Below, in pieces: positions 6,088 through 12,368 of a stretch of 14,127 nucleotides of DNA. Source of the stretch: JAJNBA01 sp035696925 (GTDB lineage Bacteria > Actinomycetota > UBA4738 > HRBIN12); contig DASSDW010000047.1 in the NCBI GenBank assembly GCA_035696925.1, forward strand, positions 1 through 14,127. The letters run 5' to 3'. The notes beneath the pieces were generated by a model that had not been told where the DNA came from, did no database searches, and worked only from the letters and a program-made list of their open reading frames with translations. A program made the position numbers and the translations under genes. How positions within the stretch are numbered: the stretch's first letter is position 1; every line of letters begins with the position of its first letter.

Positions 6088-7365
6088 GTGCTGAAAGCGT
6101 TCCTCAACGCGTTCCGGGTGCCGGACCTCCGCGCGAAGATCCTCTTCACGCTGTTCGTCATCGCGGTCTTCCGTCTGGGCTCCTACGTGCCGGTCCCCGT
6201 CGTGGACATCGGCATCCTGCAGAGCCAGGCGGACGCGGGCGGGTTCCTGAACATCATCAACCTGTTCTCGGGCGGTGCGCTGACCCGTCTGTCGATCTTC
6301 TCGCTGGGCATCATGCCCTACATCACCAGCTCGATCATCATGCAGCTGATGACGGTCGTGATCCCCAAGCTCCAGCAATGGCAGGAGCAGGGCGAGACCG
6401 GCACCAAGAAGATCAACCAGTGGACCCGCTACGTGACGGTCGTGCTCGCGTTGCTGCAGTCAACGGGCCTGGTGTTCCTGTTCCACAATCCGGACGCGTC
6501 CGGGTTCGCCGACGTGTTCCCCCAGGGCACGTTCACCGGCGCCAACGTCGCCTTCATCGTACTGATCATGACCGCGGGGACCGCCTTCATCATGTGGCTG
6601 GGCGAGCTGATCACGCAGCGGGGCGTCGGCAACGGCATGTCGATCCTGATCTTCACGAGCGTGATCTCCACGCTGCCCGCCGAGGGGAACGCGATCCTGC
6701 AGCAGGGAGGAACCGGCAAGTTCATCGCGATCCTGCTGATCGGTCTCGGCATCATCGTGGCCGTGATCTACGTGGATCAGGGACAACGCCGCGTGCCCGT
6801 CCAGTACGCGAAGCGGGTGGTGGGCAGGAAGATGACCTCCGGGGGCAGCACGTATCTCCCCTTGAAGGTGAACCAAGCCGGCGTGATCCCGATCATCTTC
6901 GCCACGTCGGTCCTGTACTTCCCCGCGCTGCTGAGCAGCGTGTACCACGCCGAATGGTTCACCAACTTCGTGAACAACCACGTCCAGAACCAACGGAGCC
7001 CCGTCTACATGTTCCTGTTGGCCATGTTGATCATCTTCTTCTCGTACTTCTACACGGCGATCCAGTTCGACCCGACGCGCACGGCGGACAACCTCCGGAA
7101 GAACGGCGGGTTCATCCCCGGCATCCGGCCGGGACCGCCGACTGCCGACTTCTTGAACCGCATCCTGATCCGGATCGGGTTGCCGGGCGCGATCTTCCTC
7201 GCTGTGATCGCGCTGATCCCGACGGTCGTGTTCGCGTTCTGGAACATCCAGCAGTTCCCGTTCGGCGGCACGTCGATCCTGATCGCCGTGGGCGTCGCCC
7301 TCGAGACCATGAAGCAGATCGAATCGCAGCTGCTGATGCGTCACTACGAGGGTTTCCTCGGATAG
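6088..7365 (+). CDS. secY: Preprotein translocase channel subunit SecY
   Basis: SecY is the membrane channel of the SecYEG translocon, through which unfolded preproteins cross and membrane proteins insert. The 425 aa product has ten predicted membrane helices at about residues 17-36, 63-91 (helix 2 with the plug region, GGALTRLSIFSLGIMPYITS), 113-133, 151-171, 182-198, 211-229, 265-285, 305-326, 364-385 and 393-408. The cytosolic loops with RRVPVQYAKR (234-243) and GFIPGIRPG (341-349) are those that contact the ribosome and SecA. The GTG start gives the normal N-terminus but lacks a recognisable Shine-Dalgarno. Its location in the spc block next to rplO is the universal bacterial arrangement. 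Confidence 0.98.
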   Translation: MLKAFLNAFRVPDLRAKILFTLFVIAVFRLGSYVPVPVVDIGILQSQADAGGFLNIINLFSGGALTRLSIFSLGIMPYITSSIIMQLMTVVIPKLQQWQEQGETGTKKINQWTRYVTVVLALLQSTGLVFLFHNPDASGFADVFPQGTFTGANVAFIVLIMTAGTAFIMWLGELITQRGVGNGMSILIFTSVISTLPAEGNAILQQGGTGKFIAILLIGLGIIVAVIYVDQGQRRVPVQYAKRVVGRKMTSGGSTYLPLKVNQAGVIPIIFATSVLYFPALLSSVYHAEWFTNFVNNHVQNQRSPVYMFLLAMLIIFFSYFYTAIQFDPTRTADNLRKNGGFIPGIRPGPPTADFLNRILIRIGLPGAIFLAVIALIPTVVFAFWNIQQFPFGGTSILIAVGVALETMKQIESQLLMRHYEGFLG

Positions 7366-7369
7366 TCCG

Positions 7370-8020
7370 ATGCGGCTCGTGCTGCTCGGCCCCCCGGGCG
7401 CGGGGAAGGGGACACAGGGCGTCATGCTCGCCGAGCGCTACGGCATCCCCCAGATCTCGACCGGCGACATCCTGCGGGACCACGTGCAGCGCGGGACGAA
7501 GCTCGGCATCCAGGCACGCTCGTACATGGATCGAGGCGAGTACGTGCCGGACGGCGTGGTCGTATCGATGGTGATGGATCGCCTGGAGGAGGCGGACGCC
7601 GACGACGGATTCATCCTCGATGGCTTCCCTCGGACCATCGCGCAGGCCGAGGCGTTGGAGCGGGCGCTCGAGGAGACGCAGGAGCCGCTCACCGCCGTCC
7701 TGAAGTTCTCGGTCGGCGGCGAGCTGGCCGTCCGACGGCTACTCGGACGCTACACCTGCCCCAACTGCGGCCGGACCTATCACATGGAGTTCAAGCCGCC
7801 GGCGGAAGACGAGCTGTGCGACATCTGTGGTGCCATGCTCGAACGACGAGCCGATGACGACGAGCTCACGGCCCGGAGGCGGCTGGCCGTCTACCGAGAG
7901 CAGGCATCGCCGCTCGAGCGGTTCTACGCGGAACGGGATCTCCTGCATCAGATCGACGCCGAGGCGTTGCCCGACGAGGTCGTGGACCGCACGATGGGCG
8001 TCTTGGAGGCGCTCCCGTGA
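7370..8020 (+). CDS. adk: Adenylate kinase, zinc-LID type
   Basis: The enzyme interconverts ATP + AMP and 2 ADP in the cytoplasm. The P-loop GPPGAGKGT spans residues 7-15. STGDILRD (30-37) begins the AMP-binding part, and DGFPRT (84-89) is the family signature. The LID domain (about 124-162) holds two CxxC pairs, Cys130/Cys133 and Cys150/Cys153, so it should bind structural zinc. The closing RRRLAVYREQ supplies arginines to the active site. At 216 aa it is the long-LID form. The ATG lies four bases after the secY stop with only a weak GGA upstream, and the 3' end overlaps map by GTGA. Confidence 0.98.
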   Translation: MRLVLLGPPGAGKGTQGVMLAERYGIPQISTGDILRDHVQRGTKLGIQARSYMDRGEYVPDGVVVSMVMDRLEEADADDGFILDGFPRTIAQAEALERALEETQEPLTAVLKFSVGGELAVRRLLGRYTCPNCGRTYHMEFKPPAEDELCDICGAMLERRADDDELTARRRLAVYREQASPLERFYAERDLLHQIDAEALPDEVVDRTMGVLEALP

Positions 8021-8778
8021 TCATCCGCAAGTCCGCCGACGAGCTCGACAAGATGCGCAAGGCCGGGCGGATCGTGGCCGGAACGATCGACACGGTGCTG
8101 GCTGCGGTGGAGCCCGGGCGCTCCACGCTCGACCTCGACCGCGTGGCGGAGCGCTACATCCGGGAGCAGGGGGCGATCCCGTCCTTCAAAGGATATCGGG
8201 GCACGTATCCTGCCTCGATCTGCGCGTCGATCGACGAGGAGATCGTCCACGGGATCCCCTCGGGCACCCGGAAGCTCAGGGAGGGGATGGTGCTCTCCCT
8301 CGACTTCGGCGCGATCTGGGACGGCTTCCACGGTGACTCCGCGGTGACGGTGTTCGTGGGCGGGCAGGCACCCTCGGAGGACGCAGCCACGCTCGCGAAG
8401 GAGACCGAGCACGCTCTCGAGGCCGCGATCGACGTCATCCGGGTCGGGGGCCGCCTGTCCGACATCGGCTACGCGATCGAGTCGGTGGCCGATGCCGCCG
8501 GGCTGGGGGTCATCCGCGAGTACGGCGGACACGGGATCGGGCGGAGCATGCACGAGGAGCCGTTCATCCAGAACTGGGGGCCGCCGGGTCGCGGACCGGA
8601 GCTCCGACCGGGACTGACGATCGCCGTGGAGCCCATGTTCACCCTCGGAGGCGAGGGGAACAGGGTGCTCGCCGACGGGTGGACGGTCGTGACCACGGAC
8701 GGATCGATCGCGGCCCACTTCGAGCACACGATCGCCATCACCGAGGACGGCCCGGAGATCCTGACCGCTCGGAGCTGA
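8017..8778 (+). CDS. map: Methionine aminopeptidase, type I
   Basis: The enzyme removes the initiator methionine from nascent proteins with small second residues. The 253 aa pita-bread fold protein has all five metal ligands: Asp96, Asp107, His172, Glu205 and Glu236, in the contexts SLDFGA, FHGDSA, GGHGIG, AVEPMF and HFEHT. His78 (VHGIPSG) and His179 are the expected substrate-contacting histidines. There is no N-terminal zinc-finger or SH3-binding extension, as in class Ia enzymes. The GTG start overlaps the adk stop and has GGAGG 7 bases upstream. Its place after secY and adk is conserved, which fits a role at the ribosome exit. Confidence 0.97.
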   Translation: MIIRKSADELDKMRKAGRIVAGTIDTVLAAVEPGRSTLDLDRVAERYIREQGAIPSFKGYRGTYPASICASIDEEIVHGIPSGTRKLREGMVLSLDFGAIWDGFHGDSAVTVFVGGQAPSEDAATLAKETEHALEAAIDVIRVGGRLSDIGYAIESVADAAGLGVIREYGGHGIGRSMHEEPFIQNWGPPGRGPELRPGLTIAVEPMFTLGGEGNRVLADGWTVVTTDGSIAAHFEHTIAITEDGPEILTARS

Positions 8779-8794
8779 ATCCGCGGTCTGCGGG

Positions 8795-8800
8795 TATACT
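8795..8800 (+). promoter_or_regulatory. putative -10 box of an infA-alpha operon promoter
   Basis: TATACT, within CGGGTATACTT, lies 17 bases after the map stop in the longest non-coding gap before the alpha block. It is a near-consensus -10 hexamer in otherwise GC-rich DNA. No good TTGACA-like -35 is found 16-18 bases upstream, so recognition would depend on the -10 or on an activator. A start near 8807 would give a leader of about 30 to 90 bases, depending on which infA start is used. Confidence 0.5.
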
Positions 8801-8893
8801 TCCTCGTTCGCCCCTTCTGGAGGCCGTGTTCGCATGTCCGGCCAGCAGGGGCCGAGAGCAGGGAAAGCCCCGTTCGAAGGAAACAGTGGGAGC

Positions 8894-9112
8894 GTGCCGA
8901 AAGACGACGTCATCGAGGTCGAGGGGACCGTTGTCGAGCCCCTGCCGAACGCCATGTTCCGGGTGGAACTGGAGAACGGGCACAAGGTGTTGGCCCACAT
9001 CTCGGGGAAGATGCGGATGCACTACATCCGGATCCTCCCCGGGGACCGGGTGAAGGTCGAGCTCTCGCCGTACGACCTCACACGGGGCCGAGTGGTGTAT
9101 AGGTTCAAGTAG
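8894..9112 (+). CDS. infA: Translation initiation factor IF-1
   Basis: IF-1 occupies the ribosomal A site during initiation and supports IF-2 and IF-3. From the GTG at 8894 the protein is 72 aa, the exact family length, with DDVIEVEGTVVEPLPNAMFR, LENGHKVLAHISGKMRMHYI and LSPYDLTRGRVVYRFK, an OB fold with almost no deviation. An in-frame ATG at 8834 has a perfect GGAGG ten bases upstream and would add a 20-residue Gly/Ser/Ala-rich leader not known from the family. The GTG has AAGGA at 11 bases. I prefer the GTG on family length, but the start is truly ambiguous. This gene opens the alpha block. Confidence 0.93.
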   Translation: MPKDDVIEVEGTVVEPLPNAMFRVELENGHKVLAHISGKMRMHYIRILPGDRVKVELSPYDLTRGRVVYRFK

Positions 9113-9133
9113 GGCGAAAAGAGGAGCACGCAG

Positions 9134-9247
9134 ATGAAGGTCAGGCCGTCCGTGAAGAAGATGTGCGATCGGTGCAGGGTGATCCGGCGCCGGGGCGTCG
9201 TGATGGTCATCTGCACCAACCCGCGACACAAGCAGCGGCAGGGCTAG
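9134..9247 (+). CDS. rpmJ: 50S ribosomal protein L36, zinc form
   Basis: L36 is the smallest 50S protein and stabilises 23S rRNA helices near the factor-binding side. The 37 aa sequence begins MKVRPSVKKMCDRCRVIRRR and ends CTNPRHKQRQG. Cys11, Cys14, Cys27 and His32 form the zinc site, so this is the C+ form. GAGGAG lies 7 bases before the ATG, and the stop TAG is embedded in the AGGAGG that serves rpsM. Its position between infA and rpsM is canonical. Confidence 0.97.
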   Translation: MKVRPSVKKMCDRCRVIRRRGVVMVICTNPRHKQRQG

Positions 9248-9260
9248 GAGGCTCGAAGGG

Positions 9261-9644
9261 ATGGCACGGATCGCAGGAGTGGATCTCCCTCGCGACAAGC
9301 GGCTCGACATCGCGCTCCGCTACATCTACGGCATCGGCCCCACGCGGGCGTACGAGATCGTGTCGGGTTCCGGTGTGGAGGGCGGGACGAAGGTCCGCGA
9401 CCTCTCCGAGGACGAGGTCCTGAAGATCCGCGCCTACATCGACCAGAACCTGAAGGTCGAGGGAGACCTGCGCCGCGAAGTGGCGCAGGACATCAAGCGC
9501 AAGATCGAGATCGGCTGCTACCAGGGCGTCCGGCACCGCCGTTCGCTCCCCGTCCGCGGGCAGCGCACGCACACGAACGCGCGCACCCGCAAGGGGCCGA
9601 AGAAGACCATCGCGGGCAGGAAGAAAGCCCAAGCGAAGAAGTAG
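9261..9644 (+). CDS. rpsM: 30S ribosomal protein S13
   Basis: S13 is in the 30S head, contacts P-site tRNA and forms bridges to L5 and L31. The 127 aa product starts MARIAGVDLPRDKRLDIAL and has the helix-hairpin-helix-like YIYGIGPTRAYEI region. The C-terminal part YQGVRHRRSLPVRGQRTHTN with ARTRKGPKK is the S13 signature, ending in a lysine-rich tail that reaches the P site. AGGAGG at 9246-9251 is 9 bases upstream of the ATG. In E. coli the rpsM leader is the S4 repressor site; no comparable pseudoknot can be placed in the 13-base gap here. Confidence 0.98.
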   Translation: MARIAGVDLPRDKRLDIALRYIYGIGPTRAYEIVSGSGVEGGTKVRDLSEDEVLKIRAYIDQNLKVEGDLRREVAQDIKRKIEIGCYQGVRHRRSLPVRGQRTHTNARTRKGPKKTIAGRKKAQAKK

Positions 9645-9674
9645 CGCCGAGCGAGACGAGAGCGAAGGGGATCG

Positions 9675-10067
9675 ATGGCGAAGCCCAAGGCGAAGAAGGC
9701 ACGGCGGCGGGAGAAGAAGAACGTCGTCCACGGCCAGGCGCACATCAAGTCCACGTTCAACAACACGATCGTCACCATCACGGATCTCCAGGGCAACACG
9801 CTGTCGTGGGCGAGCGCCGGCAACGTGGGCTTCAAGGGCTCGCGCAAGTCCACGCCCTTCGCCGCGCAGCTTGCCGCCGAGAAAGCCGCTCGCCAGGCGC
9901 AAGAGCACGGCGTCCAGAAGGTCGACGTGTTCGTGAAGGGACCGGGGTCGGGCCGCGAGACGGCCATCAGATCCCTCGCCGCCACGGGCCTCGAGATCTC
10001 CGTGATCCAAGACGTCACGCCGGTCCCTCACAACGGGTGCCGGCCTCGCAAGCGTCGGCGCGTCTAG
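9675..10067 (+). CDS. rpsK: 30S ribosomal protein S11
   Basis: S11 is part of the 30S platform near the E site and the mRNA exit. The 130 aa product has a basic N-terminal arm (KPKAKKARRREKKNV), the core HIKSTFNNTIVTITDLQGN and GNVGFKGSRKSTPFAAQLAAE, and the family signature near the end, VIQDVTPVPHNGCRPRKRRR. AAGGGG lies four bases before the ATG. The next gene is rpoA: rpsD (S4), which many bacteria place here, is absent, as in Streptomyces. Confidence 0.98.
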   Translation: MAKPKAKKARRREKKNVVHGQAHIKSTFNNTIVTITDLQGNTLSWASAGNVGFKGSRKSTPFAAQLAAEKAARQAQEHGVQKVDVFVKGPGSGRETAIRSLAATGLEISVIQDVTPVPHNGCRPRKRRRV

Positions 10068-10113
10068 CGCCCGGCGAGCCCGGCACCGAGGGGGTGTCGG
10101 GACGCACCACGAC

Positions 10114-10140
10114 GCGGGGAAGGATTGGTTGATCCCCCGC
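10114..10140 (+). promoter_or_regulatory. hairpin in the rpsK-rpoA gap
   Basis: The gap of 89 bases contains GCGGG paired with CCCGC and an inner GGAT paired with ATCC around a TGGTTG loop, with a 3-base bulge (GAA) on the left arm. An alternative pairing is GCGGGG with CCCCGC. It ends only one base before the GGAGGAGGA ribosome binding region of rpoA at 10142-10150. No T-tract follows, so it is not a classical terminator. It may tune rpoA translation or mark a processing site; the function is inferred from position only. Confidence 0.35.
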
Positions 10141-10156
10141 CGGAGGAGGAAGCACC

Positions 10157-11086
10157 GTGTTCATCGTCGCCAGACCCGAGATCTCCGAGAACGAGATCTC
10201 ACCCATCCGTTCCAAGTTCACGATCGAGCCACTCGAACCGGGGTTCGGCTACACGGTCGGCAACTCGCTCCGCAGGACGCTGCTGTCGTCGATCCCGGGG
10301 GCCGCGATCTCGTCGGTCCGCATCGACGGTGTGCTGCATGAGTTCTCGACGATCCCCAAGGTCAACGAGGACGTCACCGACATCATCTTGAACCTCAAGG
10401 AACTCGTGATCCGGTCGGATCTCGAGGAGCCCACCACCGCCTATCTGAAGTCCAAGGGTCCGGCCGAGGTCACCGCGGGTGACATCGCACCGCCGGCGGG
10501 GGTCGACATCCTGAACCCCGACCTCCACGTCGCCACGCTCGGCAAGGGCGCGTCGCTCGAGATGGAGCTCACCGTCGAGCGCGGCGTCGGCTACCGGATG
10601 GCCGACAAGAACAAGAAGGCCCGTGACCCGATCGGCGTGATCCCCGTGGACTCGATCTTCTCGCCCGTGCGGAAGGTGTCGTACGCCGTCGAGGACACCC
10701 GTGTCGAACAGATGACGGACCGCGACCGGCTGATCCTCGACGTGGAGACGGATGGCTCCGTCACGCCGCGCGAGGCGCTCGCGTCGGCGGGCGGAACGCT
10801 CCTCGAGCTCATCCAGCTCTTCTCGGACCTCGCCGAGGCAGCGAGCGTCTCCGTCGGGCCGGCCGAGGACGAAGACCAGCCGAGCGATTACGCCATCACG
10901 GTCGAGGACCTGAATCTGTCGGTGCGGTCGTACAACTGCCTGAAGCGCGAAGGCATCAACACGGTGGGCGACCTGGTCCAGAAGTCCGAGTCCGAGCTCA
11001 TGGACATCCGGAACTTCGGCCAGAAGTCGATCGACGAGGTCAAGGCCAAGCTCGAAGAGCTCGGCCTCGGTCTGCGGGAGGAGTAG
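10157..11086 (+). CDS. rpoA: RNA polymerase alpha subunit
   Basis: Two alpha subunits nucleate RNA polymerase assembly, and their C-terminal domains bind UP elements and activators. The N-terminal domain (about 1-230) shows FTIEPLEPGFGYTVGNSLRRTLLSSIPG (split: FTIEPLEPGFGYTV at 21-34, GNSLRRTLLSSIPG at 35-48), the dimerisation and beta-contact region. The C-terminal domain (about 248-305) has LSVRSYNCLKREGINTVGDL and MDIRNFGQKSIDEVKAKLEELG; Arg257 matches the DNA-contacting Arg265 of E. coli. At 309 aa it is shorter than the roughly 340 aa common in actinobacteria because it ends soon after the last helix. GGAGGAGGA six bases before the GTG is the strongest ribosome binding site of the window. 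Confidence 0.98.
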   Translation: MFIVARPEISENEISPIRSKFTIEPLEPGFGYTVGNSLRRTLLSSIPGAAISSVRIDGVLHEFSTIPKVNEDVTDIILNLKELVIRSDLEEPTTAYLKSKGPAEVTAGDIAPPAGVDILNPDLHVATLGKGASLEMELTVERGVGYRMADKNKKARDPIGVIPVDSIFSPVRKVSYAVEDTRVEQMTDRDRLILDVETDGSVTPREALASAGGTLLELIQLFSDLAEAASVSVGPAEDEDQPSDYAITVEDLNLSVRSYNCLKREGINTVGDLVQKSESELMDIRNFGQKSIDEVKAKLEELGLGLREE

Positions 11087-11091
11087 GCGCC

Positions 11092-11457
11092 GTGCCCAAG
11101 CCCAAGAAGGGCCCCCGACTCGGTTCCAGCCCGGCGCACCAGAAGCTCCTGCTGTCCACGCTGGCCGCCCAGCTTTTCGTGCACGAGGGGATCCGGACGA
11201 CCGAGGCGAAGGCGAAACAGCTCCGACCGTTCGCGGAGAAGCTGATCACGTTCGCGAAGCGGGGTGACCTCGCGGCGCGCCGCGAGGTCCTCCGCGACAT
11301 CCCCGACCGCGACGTGGTCGCGAAGCTGTTCCACGAGATCGGCCCTCGGTTCGAGGCGCGGCAGGGTGGCTACACGAGGATCCTGAAGCTCGGCCCGCGC
11401 AAGGGCGACGGCGCCCCGATGGCCCTGATCGAGCTCGTGGAGCGCGAGGAGCTCTAG
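11092..11457 (+). CDS. rplQ: 50S ribosomal protein L17
   Basis: L17 lies at the back of the 50S subunit near the exit tunnel. The 121 aa product has the basic opening MPKPKKGPRLGSSPAHQKLL, the segment LFVHEGIRTTEAKAKQLRPF with AEKLITFAKRGDLAARREV, and the C-terminal RQGGYTRILKLGPRKGDGAP, all diagnostic. The GTG start has GGAGGAG eight bases upstream, overlapping the end of rpoA, whose stop is five bases earlier. L17 after rpoA is the standard end of the alpha operon. It is followed by a strong hairpin that may reduce transcription into truA. Confidence 0.97.
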   Translation: MPKPKKGPRLGSSPAHQKLLLSTLAAQLFVHEGIRTTEAKAKQLRPFAEKLITFAKRGDLAARREVLRDIPDRDVVAKLFHEIGPRFEARQGGYTRILKLGPRKGDGAPMALIELVEREEL

Positions 11458-11466
11458 CGCCGTGCT

Positions 11467-11491
11467 CGGGCAGCCCGCTCGCGGGCGCCCG
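11467..11491 (+). terminator. GC-rich hairpin after rplQ, possible terminator or attenuator
   Basis: Ten base pairs can form: CGGGC pairs with GCCCG (outer) and GCCCG with CGGGC (inner), with a single bulged A at 11472 and a CTCG loop. The stem begins nine bases after the rplQ stop. No T-run follows, so it resembles the T-less hairpins proposed as terminators in actinobacteria. Read-through into truA is likely because no promoter is visible between the hairpin and truA. Confidence 0.4.
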
Positions 11492-11526
11492 CGTGATCGC
11501 CTCCTGATGAACGGAGACCGATCCTG

Positions 11527-12273
11527 ATGTCGGTCATGGTGCTCACGCTCGCCTACGACGGGACGGCATTCCGAGGCTGGGCGATGCAGCGAGACCCGTC
11601 GATCAGGACGATCGAGGGCGAGCTCGTGCGCCACATCGAACGGGTGCTCCGGGAGCCCGTGAAGCTCTCGGTGGCGGGACGCACCGACGCGGGTGTGCAC
11701 GCGCGTGGTCAGGTCGCATCGTTCCGGACGGAGACCTCGGTCGCGCCCGGGCGGCTCCAGAACGCGCTGAACTCGGTGCTCGCTCCCGAGGTGGTCGTCG
11801 TCCGTTCGCGGCTCGCTCCGGACGGCTTCGATGCCCGCTTCTCCGCGACGGCCCGAGGATACGTGTACCGGATCGACGAGGCTCCTCTCCCGGACCCGTT
11901 CACGGGGCGATTCGCCTGGCATCGCACCGGCCGGCTCGCGCTCAAGCCGATGCGACGGGCGGCCAGGGATCTCGAGGGGCGGCACGATTTCAGGAGCTTC
12001 TGCCGGCATCCCGGAGGCGATCGATCGACGATCAGGCATCTGCGGCGGCTGACCGTCGTGCGCGCGGGGGATGACATCGCCGTCCGTGCCGAGGCCGATG
12101 CCTTCCTGCACCAGATGGTCAGGTCGCTGGTCGGGACGCTCGTGGCGGTGGGGGAGGGCAAACAGGACGCCACCGCGATGCCGCGCGTGCTGGCCGCCCG
12201 AGATCGAGCCGCCGCGCCGGGCGGGTTGGCGCCCGCTCGCGGCCTCACGCTGGAGCGGGTCAGCTATCGATGA
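11527..12273 (+). CDS. truA: tRNA pseudouridine(38-40) synthase TruA
   Basis: TruA converts uridines 38, 39 and 40 in the anticodon stem-loop of tRNAs to pseudouridine. The 248 aa product starts LTLAYDGTAFRGWAMQ and has the catalytic motif GRTDAGVHARGQV with the nucleophile Asp54. RFSATARGYVYRI (about 106-118), HDFRSFCR and FLHQMVRSLVGTLVAVGEGK are conserved TruA segments. GGAGA lies about ten bases before the ATG; a second in-frame ATG at 11536 would remove three residues and is less likely. The gene follows rplQ, as in many actinobacteria and firmicutes, and its anticodon-loop modification fits a cluster devoted to translation. Confidence 0.96.
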   Translation: MSVMVLTLAYDGTAFRGWAMQRDPSIRTIEGELVRHIERVLREPVKLSVAGRTDAGVHARGQVASFRTETSVAPGRLQNALNSVLAPEVVVVRSRLAPDGFDARFSATARGYVYRIDEAPLPDPFTGRFAWHRTGRLALKPMRRAARDLEGRHDFRSFCRHPGGDRSTIRHLRRLTVVRAGDDIAVRAEADAFLHQMVRSLVGTLVAVGEGKQDATAMPRVLAARDRAAAPGGLAPARGLTLERVSYR

Positions 12274-12305
12274 GCGGAGCAGTGTCACCTGCTTGCGCGT
12301 GAGCT

Positions 12306-12335
12306 TTGACGGCGATCCATTTCCGCAGGTAGCAT
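12306..12335 (+). promoter_or_regulatory. sigma70-type promoter of rplM-rpsI
   Basis: TTGACG (12306-12311) and TAGCAT (12330-12335) are separated by 18 bases. The pair matches the consensus TTGACA and TAnnnT closely, in the only non-coding gap before rplM. The start point would fall around 12341-12343, directly at the 5' base of the hairpin described next. This is the best promoter in the window. Confidence 0.65.
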
Positions 12336-12340
12336 GGGCC

Positions 12341-12359
12341 GTCGGCCCCTCGGGCCGAC
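12341..12359 (+). promoter_or_regulatory. perfect 5'-UTR hairpin before rplM
   Basis: GTCGGCCC (12341-12348) and GGGCCGAC (12352-12359) form eight perfect base pairs around a CTC loop. ACTTTTCCG follows, then the rplM ATG nine bases past the stem. The stem begins at the predicted transcription start, so it would sit at the very 5' end of the mRNA. The T-run gives a terminator-like look, but such a short leader leaves no room for a competing antiterminator. A role in L13 autoregulation, mRNA stability or termination of the upstream truA transcript is possible. Confidence 0.55.
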
Positions 12360-12368
12360 ACTTTTCCG

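Noticed and set aside
6378..7574. A 398-codon plus-strand frame inside secY and adk
   Set aside because: It is a +1-type shadow of secY, extremely Arg/His/Asp-rich, and crosses the secY stop; no family resemblance.
9207..10031. A 274-codon minus-strand frame opposite rpsM and rpsK
   Set aside because: It is antisense to two conserved ribosomal genes, with no domain pattern and no plausible ribosome binding site.
10888..12288. A 466-codon open frame on the minus strand across rpoA, rplQ and truA
   Set aside because: It runs antisense to three certain genes, has Arg/Pro/His-rich composition typical of shadow frames in GC-rich DNA, and matches no family I recognise.
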